Shown: positions 1 to 13,457 of the stretch, one piece after another
Layout: every line of letters starts with the position of its first letter
Position numbering within the stretch: position 1 is the stretch's first letter
Source of the DNA: Dimorphilus gyrociliatus
Lineage: Eukaryota > Annelida > Polychaeta > Dinophilidae
Reading direction: 5' to 3'
Assembly: GCA_904063045.1 (NCBI GenBank)
Contig: CAJFCJ010000029.1
Coordinates: forward strand, 531,778 to 595,777
DNA length: 64,000 nucleotides
Position numbers and translations under genes: made by a program
Notes under the pieces: model-generated
What the model was told of the DNA's origin: nothing
Seen by the model: the letters and a program-made list of their open reading frames with translations, nothing else
The model's database searches: none

Positions 1-3
1 GAA

Positions 4-34
<31 letters not shown>

Positions 35-212
35 GTAATTATATGTATATCTATATATATGTATAAATATTTCGTTGCAAAACGAATAACTTTTAACGAA
101 TCCGACGCGCCGCACTACTTGGCTCTGGTCAAAAATAACCTATGGTAGAGAGAGAGTAGTCGAACACCGGCGCTACCTAGCTTGTTTGTAAATTCCCAGA
201 TATATATATATA

Positions 213-256
<44 letters not shown>

Positions 257-1659
257 CCCATTTTCTTCTATTCTTCTATCTCTCTATCACCATTGTGTAA
301 AGTTTTTTCATATTTTTTTCTTCCCCTTTTAATTCTCTCTTAGTCTTTCTCTCTTCCATCAAAATTAAGATAATATCCTACATTAATCACTTTTCACTGA
401 GTGTGGACAATAGACTAATGAATGAATATTTTCATCTCTTCCTGACATTTCTAAGAGTAGATTTACATAATGTTTAGATTTTATCCTATGGCCGGAAAGT
501 AAAAACATATAAAATATTCTACTCGTGTTTATATTAAGTCTACATATGCTTCCATCTATTGGAGAAAAATGGAAAGTTCAATCATAGGGGTGACGTTTCG
601 GCACAATCAATGATGTTCGATAAAATTATATATACACTAACGAGTACGAATAAATAATAATCAATGTATGTTGCACATGTCGAAGTGTTTTCCCCTTTTT
701 TTTTGAAAAAAAGACAGAATGGCGCCAATAGGCGAATGATTAATATACAACAACAATAAATTCAGTCAACCCCCGAAGTAGCTGAATAATTAATTAACCG
801 TAGAAACAAGAAGGAAATATATCTTAATTGTCATATTTTCTCTCCAGAAAGCTTCCTTCTTGTTCTAACAAAGAATAGAAGACGGTATTTTTTATGTTGT
901 TCTATAAATTATCGTCTTATTTTTTTTAATATTATTATATACGTCTAGAGTTTAGCATAACTGATGAAAAGGGTAGTGAGAATTTTTCTTTTGGTGTGCA
1001 GGCTTTTTCCTCCTACTTTTGTATAATAGGATAACTATGAAAATGAGTTTGCAGCTGCTCTGCTATCTTCCAACCATCGTTTCATATTTTTCCAATGAAG
1101 ATATAGGTTAACCTCATCAGACTAGGGTATAATTGTTTATTGATTAATTGACACACACAAAAAATGATGCTCCTAGTCTATATGGCTGTTTTACAATAGG
1201 AAATTCAAATGAAAAACAGTACTAAGAGGTTATTGATAGACGTTTTTTATCTCACTATATTTCGGTTATTTTCGCAAACATTACCGATCGTGACAGACGA
1301 AACTGCATAACGGACGCCGGTCGGCCGCAGCGTTACTCACTAGAGACGTCGTATAGGGCAGAGAAATCAATAGTTTTTATTCCGATAGCGCATGCGCCAT
1401 AGTTTGCTGTATGTATTATATAGGCATTCGTTTTTATTTTAAAATGCTAGTCTATTTATTTTTCTTTTCAGATACTAAGACTGACATGCAAATGAACTGG
1501 TACTTTTTCAAATAAATGTGAATTTTCTCTGAAGAATTGTGTCGAATTAAACCCGAAAATAACAACGTTTTTACCATGTGGACAAAATTAGCTCTTATCC
1601 ATAAACATATCCAATTAACATTAAAAACAAGTAAATTAATTTGATCTCTTTTCACTTAC
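1..1659. other. Gene-poor AT-rich DNA with AT microsatellites
   Basis: No convincing coding region is seen. Runs of (AT)n lie at about 4-28 and 200-253. A GC-richer patch at about 1290-1400 holds a perfect NRF1-like palindrome GCGCATGCGC (1388-1397) and CRE-like GACGTC sequences, so a promoter here is possible but no gene can be attached to it. Confidence 0.5.
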
Positions 1660-1737
1660 AATCGATTTCTTACTACTCTTCTTCTGTTCATATTCACTAT
1701 TTTTCGAATTATCCTCTTTCTCTTCCATCATCACATG
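1660..1737 (-). CDS. Possible small coding exon, unrecognised
   Basis: On the minus strand an open segment begins with two Met codons (1731 and 1728) and encodes a highly charged Glu/Lys/Ser-rich stretch of about 24 residues. It ends at a good splice donor (GTAAGTGAA, read from 1659 downward). An AG lies just before it, but the tract upstream is pyrimidine-poor, so it could be a first coding exon or an internal one. If internal, its phase fits the candidate exon at 3605-3719. The product is not recognised and the next exon was not found with confidence. This could be chance. Confidence 0.25.
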
Positions 1738-2495
1738 CTATAGTCATTGCCTGCGAACTGAAACTATTATGCTAAAACGATAAAAGCGCCACCTCGTTGT
1801 AGACGTCGGATGCGGCGTTCCATCGATTAGTACTCTTATTTTATTATTTTATTACAGTATAATTTCACATGACTCGTCAATAAGGAGTTCCGATGGTTGA
1901 TTAAAGAGGTAAAATATTTATTTTAAGAGCAATATTAAGTCAAATCAAATTTTTATAGCAACCAGCAGTCTAGAAATAACTTGAAAGCAGACAGCAAAAG
2001 AGATATTTATTTATACGTATGTAAGCAGACAGAGGGAAAAGTCATAAAAAAAATTGTGGGAGAGAGACAGAGAGACGTCGACGAAGGCGTCAGGCAAGTC
2101 TATAAAATTTTACAAAAAGAACGTCATTCGACTTTCTATTGGGTTTCGTCAGAAGCAGCGTACGTCGACTAAGTGCAAACAATCGCACCTAATCCATCTA
2201 TCTATCTTTCTTTCATTATTTTTATAACCCTATATTAGATGGAACAAGAGCATTTAAAAAAAAAAGAAACGTGAATAAATGAACGAATAGTTAGTTACCA
2301 AGATAAAAAATTACTGTTCATTTAATTCCTTCTTTTAGTAATTTCTCAAGATTTGAATAAAATATAGGCTAGAGATTCCTCTACTTGAGGGTTTAGATTC
2401 TTGTATATAAATATATATAGTAACACATGTTACACTTTTACCATTTAAATTTCTATTAGAGTATTCATTAAATATACTATCCATACATATATACT

Positions 2496-2533
<38 letters not shown>

Positions 2534-3604
2534 TATATATACATACGTACACACGCAAACATGCAATACACACATATATATGCTTTTATATACTGTATAA
2601 CTTAACTTTAAATCGTATAAAATACCTTTTACTCTTTGTTAATAATGTTAGTTTAAAGTTTACTTGTTCTATATCTGTTCACAGATATATATATTATGCA
2701 TATAAAGTATATGTGATATATATTGTTTCATTTGTTTCGAATTCATAGTTGTCTTCTATTCATTTATTATTCAACTCTAATTTATTTCATACGCTTTAAA
2801 CTCTTCTTCTATTTTAAAATAAACATTTATTAATATGTTTATATACATTAACGATATATATTTATATACTTTAATGTATATTACTTAACCGATAGATGGC
2901 GTAATTTCTTTTAATTGTAATTTATAACGTTTGCTATTGCCATCTATCGGTAAAAAGGTACATCTGCGATAAGTAATGTAGATAGATAAAATTAATATTC
3001 AAGTACTGACTTCATTAGGTTAACGGAAGAAAAATTTATTACGCTTTTTAGACTATTAGTTTCATAAAAGCTATTTTTTTATCAGATTTTCCAGAATCCA
3101 CAAGTGATATCAACATTGTACTGCAAGAGTAGACATATTCAATATTGACGGTATACGCTATCCCGTTTATATTCATATATATATAATTATATGTAAAAAA
3201 TGTATATCTAGAAATAGAATGCCTATCTCCATCTTTTCCTTTAGTTCCTTCTTTCCTAGATAGATTTCATAACTATCTCCTTTCATACCTGAAGAGATTA
3301 CACATCTCATTGAAATCGATTACAGAAATTTTTTGCTACATAGATAGCTCTTTTAAGAGTAAAAACTGTTATATAATCAAAGAATGGTTTGGCATTAGCA
3401 AAAAAAAAATGCTTTAAACTTTACCTAGTAGATAACCATACCCTAGGCGGAGGAGATAAACCGTACAGTATGATTATAGGCCTAGAAAATACTGCGATAT
3501 CCCATCAAAAATTATTCGATACAATTGAATAGGAATAAAAGTATGCTCAATTACAGAAATTGATAAAAATTGATATAAACTATTATGTAGAAATCTATTT
3601 TTAC
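1738..3604. other. Non-coding AT-rich stretch with an AT microsatellite
   Basis: I see no supported gene. A (TA)n run occupies about 2499-2528. A 63-codon open frame near 1981-2172 begins with TTG and matches nothing I know. A short inverted repeat is listed separately. Confidence 0.45.
2888..2951. repeat. Short inverted repeat, MITE-like
   Basis: ACCGATAGATGGC (2888-2900) is repeated exactly as its reverse complement at 2939-2951, enclosing 38 bases of AT-rich DNA. The inner TAGATGGC matches a motif found repeatedly elsewhere in the window. A tiny terminal-inverted-repeat element or a hairpin are both possible. No target duplication was established. Confidence 0.5.
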
Positions 3605-3719
3605 CTCCTCAATGCACTCTGAAAAGTCTTCGTGACGAGCTAAAGGTGATTTTCTCAAAAGTTTCTTCTCAGCTGGAGGAGATACTCCTTTTACTGATAT
3701 ATTCCCTTTTCTTTGACAA
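3605..3719 (-). CDS. Possible internal coding exon, unrecognised
   Basis: A minus-strand open segment is bounded by a pyrimidine-rich acceptor ending TTTTAG just before 3719 and by a donor GTAAAAATAG right after GAGGAG at 3605. One base plus 38 codons encode a Lys/Pro/Ser-containing segment with no recognisable domain. The two splice signals and the open frame make it better than a random open frame. No flanking exon was proven; the segment at 1660-1737 is in compatible phase. Confidence 0.3.
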
Positions 3720-4119
3720 CTAAAACACAACATAGCGCAATCGGTTAATCCACTTTCAAAAATCTTTTCTCAAACTAATGTTTTCCGGGAGTGTACAGGA
3801 AAGTGAAAGTGCCCGTAAAAACTGCAACGTATGCCGTATACTTATCCTTAGGCCTATTTTACTCCTGTAGAGTATTTACTGCATAGTCTAACGGTAAAAT
3901 ATTTAACCAGGAGGTAAATTTCTAGAATTCTTAATAATTTTTTTAAAGCTTCTACTGTAAAGCCATATATGATAAGATTGTTAAAACGTTTAAGGTTTTT
4001 CCCCCTACTTTAATAGCCTGTTGATCACTGGAGAGCATATATATACTAATATATCCTAATATATTTCGTATAAATATTAAGTTCTCTTAAAATAGGTTTG
4101 CAATCAATACAACACATCG

Positions 4120-4160
<41 letters not shown>

Positions 4161-4497
4161 CGTATATACTCTATATATATATATATATATATATACAGAT
4201 AGAAGGATAGATATGTCTAATGCACACCTTACATTTTATTAAGCATCGCTTCAATTCTTTGTTATGGATTGTGCACTAGTTTACAATTTATTTTGTTAAA
4301 AGAAAGATTTTATTAAAGGTGTGATTTGTATATAGTTAATTTTCACGAGATCATGAAACAAGTAAACACCTGAAGCCTATTATTATGGCAAGTGAACTGG
4401 AAATATACAACTGACGTCATAAGTTGGTCGTCAGATATTTTGCTGCCACCTCATGGGCTAGCACAAGCATTATTGTCGATGTAAAAGTCTAGTAAAG
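3720..4497. other. GPCR upstream region with AT microsatellites
   Basis: No gene is seen. Two (AT)n tracts (about 4127-4158 and 4172-4194) precede the GPCR. TGACGTCA, a perfect CRE palindrome, occurs near 4413-4420, about 80 bases upstream of the GPCR start codon, and could be a cAMP-response element. Confidence 0.4.
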
Positions 4498-5625
4498 ATG
4501 GTTTATGGCAGAGTTAACAATTCATTAAATGATACATCTTATGATGTTAATATTTATAATGAAATAGCTTATGGAATAATTAAATATTTTTTCCCATTTT
4601 CTCTCCTTATTGGAACTTTTGCCAATTGTTTTATCGTTTATATAATGAGAAAGAAGTCGGTGAAGTCATCAGTAAGTGTTTCCATTATTCTTTGTCTTCT
4701 GGCAGTCTCTGACACAACTGTTTTATGGACGTCTGAGTTCCGAAATTGGTCGAGAGTAGCGTTCAATTACGATTTCATCATACAATCGGATATTTCCTGC
4801 AAATTTACAAAATATCTGTTCTACTCGAGTAGTCACTTTTCCAATTGGCTCGTAGCGTCATTTAGTATAGAAAGAATGCTTGTGGTATGGACGCCACTAA
4901 ATGCTTCCAGATTTTGTAGATCAAATAGATTAGCCACTTACTTAGGACTTTTAATTACATGCATTTTTGGATCAAACATCTCCTGGGCTGTTTATAGTCG
5001 TATAAAATTAATTAATGGTTTAGGAAAGGAGTGTGCAACAGAAATCCCTTCTTCAAACTTTATATCATATATTCCCTTAATAAATATGATCTTAACTGTT
5101 GTGATGCCGTTTGCTATTGTACTTATTGGGAACTCGCTGATAATCGTCGGACTAATTCGGGGATCCAACAGAATAGAGGATGGCGATTCTGTCGCTGCAA
5201 GAAATCAGAGAAGAATAACAATTGGATTAGTTGTTACTGCTGCTTCGTGGCTCCTACTAACATTTCCTCAGGCTATAATGGAATATCTTAGACCCCTGAT
5301 ACAAGGCCGTGCTTATTTCTTGTCCCAAACAGTCGGATTTTCTTTATTATATCTAAATCATAGCATCAACTTTTTTATCTATGTTTTAAGTGCAAAAACT
5401 GTAAGAAGAGAATTACAGAAAAGCGTGTTGTGTCGGTTGTGTAATCAAAACATAGGAAGGGAAGAACGCTTGCTTAGAGTTCCCGTAATTCGAAGACGCG
5501 CTGATGTCCGGAAAATAAGAAACCAAGCTGCCTACCCCATGATTCTAACTCAAATGACTGGAATGAGCAAAAGTAACAAGAAAATTTCTTCAAGGTTAAC
5601 ACGAACAATAGATCAAATATGCTAA
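4498..5625 (+). CDS. Rhodopsin-class GPCR, peptide-receptor-like
   Basis: This intronless 375-residue frame has seven hydrophobic segments: about 27-50, 60-78, 103-132, 145-167, 190-220, 240-262 and 274-298. Class A hallmarks are visible: LAVSD in TM2 with Asp72, Cys101 at the start of TM3 and Cys179 in the second extracellular loop as the likely disulfide pair, ERM (125-127) in place of DRY, and NFFIY (291-295) in place of NPxxY. There are Asn-linked glycosylation sites near the N-terminus and a basic tail. The ERM/NFFIY combination and the short third loop resemble the FMRFamide-receptor-like orphans expanded in molluscs, annelids and brachiopods, so a plasma-membrane neuropeptide receptor is likely. 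The ligand cannot be inferred. The start is in a good context (AAGATGG). Length is normal for the family. Confidence 0.88.
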   Translation: MVYGRVNNSLNDTSYDVNIYNEIAYGIIKYFFPFSLLIGTFANCFIVYIMRKKSVKSSVSVSIILCLLAVSDTTVLWTSEFRNWSRVAFNYDFIIQSDISCKFTKYLFYSSSHFSNWLVASFSIERMLVVWTPLNASRFCRSNRLATYLGLLITCIFGSNISWAVYSRIKLINGLGKECATEIPSSNFISYIPLINMILTVVMPFAIVLIGNSLIIVGLIRGSNRIEDGDSVAARNQRRITIGLVVTAASWLLLTFPQAIMEYLRPLIQGRAYFLSQTVGFSLLYLNHSINFFIYVLSAKTVRRELQKSVLCRLCNQNIGREERLLRVPVIRRRADVRKIRNQAAYPMILTQMTGMSKSNKKISSRLTRTIDQIC

Positions 5626-8600
5626 TAATTGTCTTTAAATTTACTTCTATCTCTGAAAAACTCGATCTGTTCACAAAAAATTAACTGTACTCTTTCATTA
5701 ACCAATCAAGGTTGAAAATGCTTCATATTCAAATCAATAAATTATATTAAAGGAAGAAAGGAGAATCTTTAAATATTAGCTATCTCTTTACACCTCCCCT
5801 ATTCTCCCCCTCCCCTCTCCCTCCTTCCTCCTCCCCTCACTCCCCACCCACTCCCATCCCTCTCTCTCTCTCTCTCTCTCTCACTTTCTCTGTTGCCTCT
5901 GAGTCTTCTGTCTTTCTTTAAAAAATAAATAGCCAAAAATCTCTTCTTAACTAAATAAATAGTACAATTTTTCTTTCACTTTTCCTAATAAGGCACGACT
6001 GTTAAAATACTCCATTTAGCTTGGAAGGAAATAAAACTAAAAAGAGAAAAATTAAGATGAAAATAGATTGCAAAGGTATCCAAGCCTTATCTACTCTTTT
6101 TGAAGGAGTTTTATATGTTATTTTGTGTTTGCCATTAGAGTAGAAAATATAGCAGTCATGAAAACATAAAAGTTAAACTAAATGATAATAGATAAAATAT
6201 TAAAAAAGAAATGATACAAAGAAGAAAAGGCATAGAATGGCAAAATGAAGACAATAGAGAATTTCTGAAGAGATTTTAGACAGTTATAACGTACTCTAGC
6301 TTTCTTCCATTTTATTACAAAAAATATATATACCTTGGTATTACTCGTCCCCATCGGCCATGAGAGTTCGTGATATTTTTATGCGTGGAAATTAGATCGT
6401 TATCGAAAATTAACGTTTGCAAAAATGTCTTTCAGAAAGTTTCTTTGTTGAGTTGCATTTATACAATAAGGAATTTTAATATTCATTATAAAAAGGAAGA
6501 CTAGCCAAATTATAATAAGAGAAAAATAATTAAAATAGTAAGGCTTAACTCATTCTATAGAAAAAGAACATATTGTACCTTAAATATTTAATAGTAAGTT
6601 CTGTACACTTTAAAACATCAACAGTTTTGCATAAAATTAATAAATATAACATTTGATGATATTAGAAAAAATATGGCTTAATAGTGCAGTAGTAGAATGC
6701 TATTAAGTTGAAAACAATAGGAAAGAGACTACTTGTAGACAAATGGAGAAGGTAAGAATGATAGATATAAAGAGTACATAGAAGAAAATAGAGAAATAAC
6801 TAAAAACAAATTGCATAATAATACAAAATAAAGGTAAAAAAAAGAAGAGAAATTTTGTAGTTTTTCCTTTTATTATATAATTAGTTTAATAAGAAAGAAA
6901 AGTTTTTTTTTTAATTAGTTATCTAGAATATATTTTATAAATTGATTTCTTTTCAGATAAATAATCTCTTCCTCCTTCCTCTGGCATGGAAAGACAGTCT
7001 GAAATTCTATCAAGAACAGACTATATTTATCTCTTTTTTCTGCTTTTTACTTATTGATTAGGATTTATTTGATTGATTTTGATACAAATGCTACAATGAT
7101 TGTTATTTATTATGGTAATGAAAGAGTAAAATATAAAAAATTGAATATTCTATATGAAATATGAATGTTGAATATAAGATAATTAAATTTCAAAATATTA
7201 TTAAAAGTATTCTAATAAAAGATTAATAATATTTCTTTAAATATAACGTAAAAAATGACATTTCTCTGCAATTTATATTTGTTTACTTATTAATAATCTA
7301 CTGTTGTTTCCTTTCTTATATTTAAGAAGGCAATATAACAAAAAAAACTTTAAGAAAAAGGAAAAAGATAGACTAACAGTAACATCATAAGGTTTTGGTG
7401 CAAAAGGTTTGATCATATAGGAAAAGAATATCAGAGGCGTAAGCAAAAAGAACGAAAAGGGATGATAATTTATGAGATAAAGTAGTAGCATTACTTGGAA
7501 GAAAAATTTATTCGGTCTTTTATATTTTAAGTAAAAATTTTTTTATATAGGAAAGGAGGTCATAGTCAGCGTTGCTCAGACAGCTCTGCAGACATATATA
7601 TGTAGCTGTCTCTGATCTATAAGGTATATTTCAATATCATCAAAGTATGTAAAAAATATATAAATATCAATTAAAAGGTACGTAGTTCTTCTATTTCCAC
7701 TATTTAAAACTAAAGTATTTACAGAATAACATTTCAATATGGAATCTTTCTAAATGATAACATGTGTAAAATTTTATTTTGACAAACAAGGGATTTCTTT
7801 AGCTAAAAGGTTTAGAAATGCTATTCCTTCCTAAATTCTTCCTATTTTCATAGTCTTCCACTGAACTTGTAGATTTATATAAATCGTTATAAAGATACTC
7901 ATTGTATTGTCAATCAATAACGTGCATATTCCCTTCTTTTTCTTTATAAGCTTTTCGTTACCTGTACCATTTTTTTCTGACATAGGAAAGTTCTGCTGAG
8001 AGTGCTTTGTCGCTTAAACTGAAGATAGGAATACGGAGAGAAAAAGTTGCTTATTTCTATAATTATTCCTTATTTAAGACAGTTTAATTGATAATTTAAA
8101 AAAATATAATTAGTAGGTAAAATATCGGACTAAACAACAAAACATTTAAAGCTAATTAAATTAGGTAATTTAAATAATAATGTCACTTTAGAAATGGAAT
8201 TAGAAATAAGATCTATAATGAAGATTTTGTAAACAGAGCAAAGCAGTGAATTTTGCGACTAAATCATAACTCTTTCACTTAAAGAGTAAGTTGTACTAAA
8301 GGAAATGAAAGAAAGGTTTAACCCTGCCTCTTTGCTCTTAAAGGCCTTTACAGGTTATAAAATGTACAAATATTCTCCACCCTATCTAGTTAAAGAGCTA
8401 AGCATTAAATTTATGTCATAAAAGTCACAGCTCTATATATGGTTTCCTGATTGAAATAAAGAAGATCCTATTGAAACCTCTTAAAACCTAAACGAATGGA
8501 GATTAAATTTAAAGCTGTTTAGAATTTCTACTATTTTTTGCATGTTTTCTATCTTAATTTTTCTAATTGTTTTCGGTGTTTTCTTTCACATTATTAAATT

Positions 8601-9493
8601 ATTAGTAAAGTATACAGGGAAAAAGCACTCATGAATATTTATAATGTAAAAGACTGATTAAAGTAAAGTAATTTGTTTGTTCTATATTTTTTCTTTTCAT
8701 ATTCTCTGTTATTTCATGTACAAGTAATACTCTCTTGTGACACAACTCTGTTAGTTTCTTTTCAAGATTGAGATAATTTTGTAATAGGATTGCTAATAAT
8801 TCATATTACTTCTACATTCATTTATATTTCTTTTATTTCCAGGCCATGTTCTTAGAAAAGTATTTTAAGATTGTTATTGCAGTATTAAATATTGCAAACA
8901 CATATTAATAAACTCTTGTCGGCTGCTAGACATAAATTAAAAGAAAATATTTTTTGGCGAAGGGTTTGGATTAAAGATTACAAGAAAACAAAGTTTGTAA
9001 TCATAGAATCTTACACAACAAATTGACAAGCTACAAGCTTTCCTTTGTCTTTCATCACTGTACTCTCCTTAACCTTTTCAAGTTGTATCCCCTCACCTAG
9101 CTTATACGCTTTTTGTTGTTCATAATCATTCACTTAAATGCATTGCAATCTTATTTTGTCCTCTCATAAGGCTTTCTTAGACAGTTCTCTTTCGTAACTA
9201 AATTATATCTTCAAAGATAACTTCTATCATATACAACGCCATCTAGTTTCTCCTATTTACAGCATGCTGAGTTAAAAATCTATACATAAAAGGCGATAAT
9301 TCTACTTTATAGCTTAAAGTAATTAGAAATTGATTATAGTTTTAATTAAAGTTTGTTGTTTAAGAATGAAGAAAAAACACGACGACAAGAGATTTATTAA
9401 AATTAACAGTCGATAACGCCATCTTGTATGCAAGAAGGGAGAAACAGAGAGAATTTAAAGAAAAATCAGACGGTATAAAAATTATTCTTAGTC
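5626..9493. other. Gene-free AT-rich intergenic DNA
   Basis: Nothing coding is supported. A pyrimidine-only tract at about 5790-5890 ends in a (TC)n microsatellite (about 5860-5882). The rest is simple A/T-rich sequence. The motif CGCCATCT appears near 9238 and 9418. Confidence 0.55.
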
Positions 9494-11148
9494 TTAATTA
9501 TAGCTTGTCAATTCAGAATCGAAAGTCTCCGATCGACTTAAATAATCAGAAGAGGATGAATCTTCATTTGACCTGGCGGATTCGGGCATAGATTTGGATG
9601 TTTTCATTCGATTACTATCCATAACGATGCTCTTTTCGAAATAGCTTTTATATTTGGCTGGTAAACGCCTGGTTGAGGGTGGTTTCGGTCGCCTTGGCTA
9701 AATTGATTATAGAGAAAGCATATTTTATATATTTTTGACACTTGTACAGAGTCTACTCCTAGTTTTTATGCCATATACAGTATTTACAGTATACAGTATA
9801 CTGCCCATTTATGTATTGTTTAAATGCTTATTATATTTTAGACATAATTATAGGGAAATGTTATAAACTGATTTTACTTACAGCTTTTAATAGTGTATGC
9901 TGAGGTAGGTAGCATAGTTCCTCCTCATCTACACTGTGAACTCCTTCATCTTCCGATTCATTTCTAATTTTTCTATTAACTTCCTGAAAGAATTAAGTAT
10001 TGTTTATTTTCATCTTCTCCTCCAATTCCGTACAATCTTATCTTTATAAATTGAATTTACTAAAATTTTGCACCTGTTTTATATTCGACAAACAAATAGG
10101 TTTAGGGAAGGAAAGGGAAATAAAAGTAGTATATTTAATATACAAGCCAATTACATAAATATTGCATTTAGTTGCAAATATATACTCTGTTTATATTACA
10201 TTTAATATATAATATATATCTATATCTACTGTATATATGTATATTACCTTATGATGATTCGGAAATTTCATAAGGTCAGATGTCTGCAATAGCACCACTT
10301 GGTTTTCCATTCTAGTAAAATAAATGAAATCTATTAAATAAATCAATTTGCGTGAAGGTTAAACGTTAATTCATTTTTTTATGGGATTTAAAGGGAAGAT
10401 TTAGAATGTGATGTAAACGTACGAGGACAGAGAAATATATAGATAGATAGAGAGACAGAGAGAGAGATAAAATTGGGATAGACTCTATAAAAAAGATGAT
10501 TCAGTGAGAGGCTATTGCACAAATAGTCTCTGTACATCCGTGAAATGAATGCGTGTATACAATTTGCTCAGTTCTCTTTCGCATTTATTTGCTGCCTCCT
10601 CATTCGATTACATATAAGATTTCTAATGTAATTTACCCTATTCTCTTTGATTTTCCGTTAATAGGGAAAAGATCTATTTCTTAACTATAAACTTACTGCA
10701 ATGAAAACGAATTCTCAATTCTCCTCAAGTGTTCATTATCCGTAAACTCAGTACCAGATTTTTCCCTGGGAGATTTCCTATTTGAGCACCAGAAAACGCA
10801 AGCCGAGGTAATGAGGAGAATAATTACCACACCGATTGACGCTCCGATAATTATACCGAGTGTAACTGGGAAACCAGAGTAGTCTTTCGTTAAGACTCCG
10901 TAATCTCCATATGTCGAATTCTGGACAGTGATGGTGCTCAAAAGTAAAGAATTTTTATCTCCTTCTCCTTCTTTATCGTGGTTTAACTTGGTTTTTGCCT
11001 TTGATATTGTTGGTTTGGCGTCCAGTAGAGTCTTTGTATAATTCGAATTCTCAGTTGAATTCGATATTTCGCCTCGAACTATCTGCAGAATGACTGAGAA
11101 AGTGATTACTAACCAATAAATAGGATTTAAATAAGTATATGTTCCCAT
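9494..11148 (-). CDS. Single-pass membrane protein, four exons, unrecognised
   Basis: Four minus-strand exons join in frame: 10697-11148, 10248-10311, 9882-9983 and 9494-9697, with GT-AG borders (donors GTAAGT, GTAATA, GTAAGT). The joined frame gives about 273 residues and ends in TAA at 9494. The start codon is followed by a hydrophobic signal peptide (about 1-26). A Ser/Thr-rich ectodomain with several N-glycosylation sequons follows, then one transmembrane helix (about 93-121), a CSNRK stop-transfer segment and a cytoplasmic tail of about 150 residues rich in Glu, Ser and Arg/Pro. This is a type I membrane-protein layout. No ectodomain fold or tail motif is recognised, so no function is assigned. 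The three in-frame junctions with good splice signals are strong evidence that the gene is real. Confidence 0.75.
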
Positions 11149-13432
11149 GCCGCAAATACTGAAACAGATAAAAAGAAATCCAAATTATATCCCTTTCACT
11201 TTCTCAGCCTTTTCTAATTCTTCTATCCCGAAATCACCTTGCACCTTTCGTGTCTCAAGAGTATTGCCAACTTGACTAAAACCAAAAGAAAACGAGAGGA
11301 GTAGATACTTTTATTCCAAAAATCCTTACTTTCTCATTCTCCTTCTCCTTTCACCAGGTCAATCTTACATTTCAGGTAGTAATAAATACGTTATTGGCTT
11401 AGTTTTATCTTTTGACCAGTATATTTCTTATAGATAGAGCAATTCACCAAACAATTTTTCGTCTGCTTTCGCTGAATATTTCCGCCGGTAGAGTATAGCG
11501 ACACCTATATTTCTATGGAATGGCGATCGTTATTGTTAGAATGGATAAGTGAAGGGATAAATGAACGTTCCTTCTCTTTTCGCGTTTGCCTTTTATCGAT
11601 TTTGTTTAACGAAACGTATACGAAGAGGGTTTTATTTAATATAATTTAATCTGTTGCCCAAGGCTACCACCCATTCCTAGCCATCGTTTCAATATTCAAT
11701 ATGCGATATATTCTATGAGTTATTTTTTCCTAGTTTTCTTTCACTATCATAAATCTGAGCAATATAAAGTGCATACTATATACTGTATATTTATATATAT
11801 ATACTCACACACACACTTGTAATATATCATTCATAAATGCCAGATAAATTTTACAACAACAATAATAATAATAGTAATAAAACTAAAGAATAAAACTTCT
11901 TAATTCATTCTTTGTTGCGACTCTTTTTCCACGTCGCTTCCTATCTTAAAATTCTCTTGATAGCCTTATACATAATGCATATTGTTCGTTTGACTGGGAC
12001 TCCCAAGTTGACTGTTTGTTGTTTGACTAATAACCGCAAGAAAATTTTTAAATAGAGAGAAATTTTCTCTCTTTCTTTTAATATCTTTTGTATATGTTTA
12101 TTTAAAAATATCTTATATATTCAGTGTAACTACTTATAGTATTTACTTTTCTATATAATAAAAAACGTTTGGTGTATTTATATAGTTTCTTTGCAATTAT
12201 TAAACGTTATACGCTTATAATAAACTTTTCTTGCGTGAATTCCTTTTATAGTGAACGTCAAATTAAGAGCGCTTTCTTTCATTCTTATCGAAACCGTTCT
12301 TGTCGTGGAAAATTGATTTTTTCGATAAATCGAATAAAGATACAACGTGTTGTTTCGTGTTCCATTTCTTTCAAGAAATTTCCCCTTTCTCAAATTTGTT
12401 TTTTGGGAAAGGAACATTTTTTTTTGGGGCAATTCGATGGATAACGCTGGTTTCTTCTTTCCTACTCTGAAAACGTACTGAGAGCGTTTAATATCCTAAG
12501 GGAAAAAAGTATAGATAAGATACGGCATTGATAAAAATTCGCAGAGGAAAGTAAGTTCCTTAAGGAAGATACGATCGATTTTTGTAGTAAATTTCGCAGG
12601 ACAAACTTGAAAATGGTGGGTCCTTTTATTTCCGCAAGGGAAAAAGACATTTTTACTTCATTTCTTGATTTTTGATAAGGACAGATTAGCCATAATTTTC
12701 CTTAATGACTTCCATCACACGGCTATGTATTATATATACATTAAACGATGACATGATTTATTAGTAAAAGATCTTTCCATTTATCTCGTAATGTTTTTAC
12801 GAAGCAAAATTGAACGTTTAATTAAGACTTATTTTACGGACGCAGAATCTTACTTACCTGTATAAAATTGATAATTACTAGATCAAAAGTAGTCAGTAAT
12901 TGTAATGAAGAGAACAGTTCAATAGCTTAATTAACTTAATTAGTAATTAGATCTAAAAATAAAGTACACATACAACAATGATAGTGAGCTTCTATTCTTC
13001 AATATGAGTAATGAGGCCAAAATTAAAGAAATTAAGACCCCTGCGACGAAGAGGAGAAGTGATTAGGGAGAGGGAAGGAAGAAGGCAAGGCAACAAAAAA
13101 GCAACAGATCTACGGTTTGTTTGTTTTCGAACACGAGTTTAGGAATTTTCTCAACTACTCATTTGAAAGGGCATAACTATTATCTAGTCTGGTCGGTTAT
13201 GATCTTTATCTTATTCGTAACGTAATAATCTCTTTTGCACCTGGCTCGATAAACGTTAAAAAGAACTTCTTTCATCGAAATCTACTATCGTTAATTATTT
13301 CAATGCATCAGTTGAATGACTATGATTTCCTTTTCCCCGAGCAGAATAGGATTTTTAATACTAAATATGAATTTAGAGCTATTTAATTTTTCATTATAAA
13401 AAAAAGTAAATGCTTATACATGTGTGTTTAAG

Positions 13433-13457
13433 TGAGAGAGAGAGAGAGAGAGAGAGA
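13433..13457. repeat. (GA)n microsatellite
   Basis: Uninterrupted AG dinucleotides are visible. A similar tract lies at about 13962-13984. Confidence 0.9.

Noticed and set aside
12169-12650. Overlapping frames on both strands
   Set aside because: Frames mirror each other, composition is A/T-driven and no splice signals or domains are evident.
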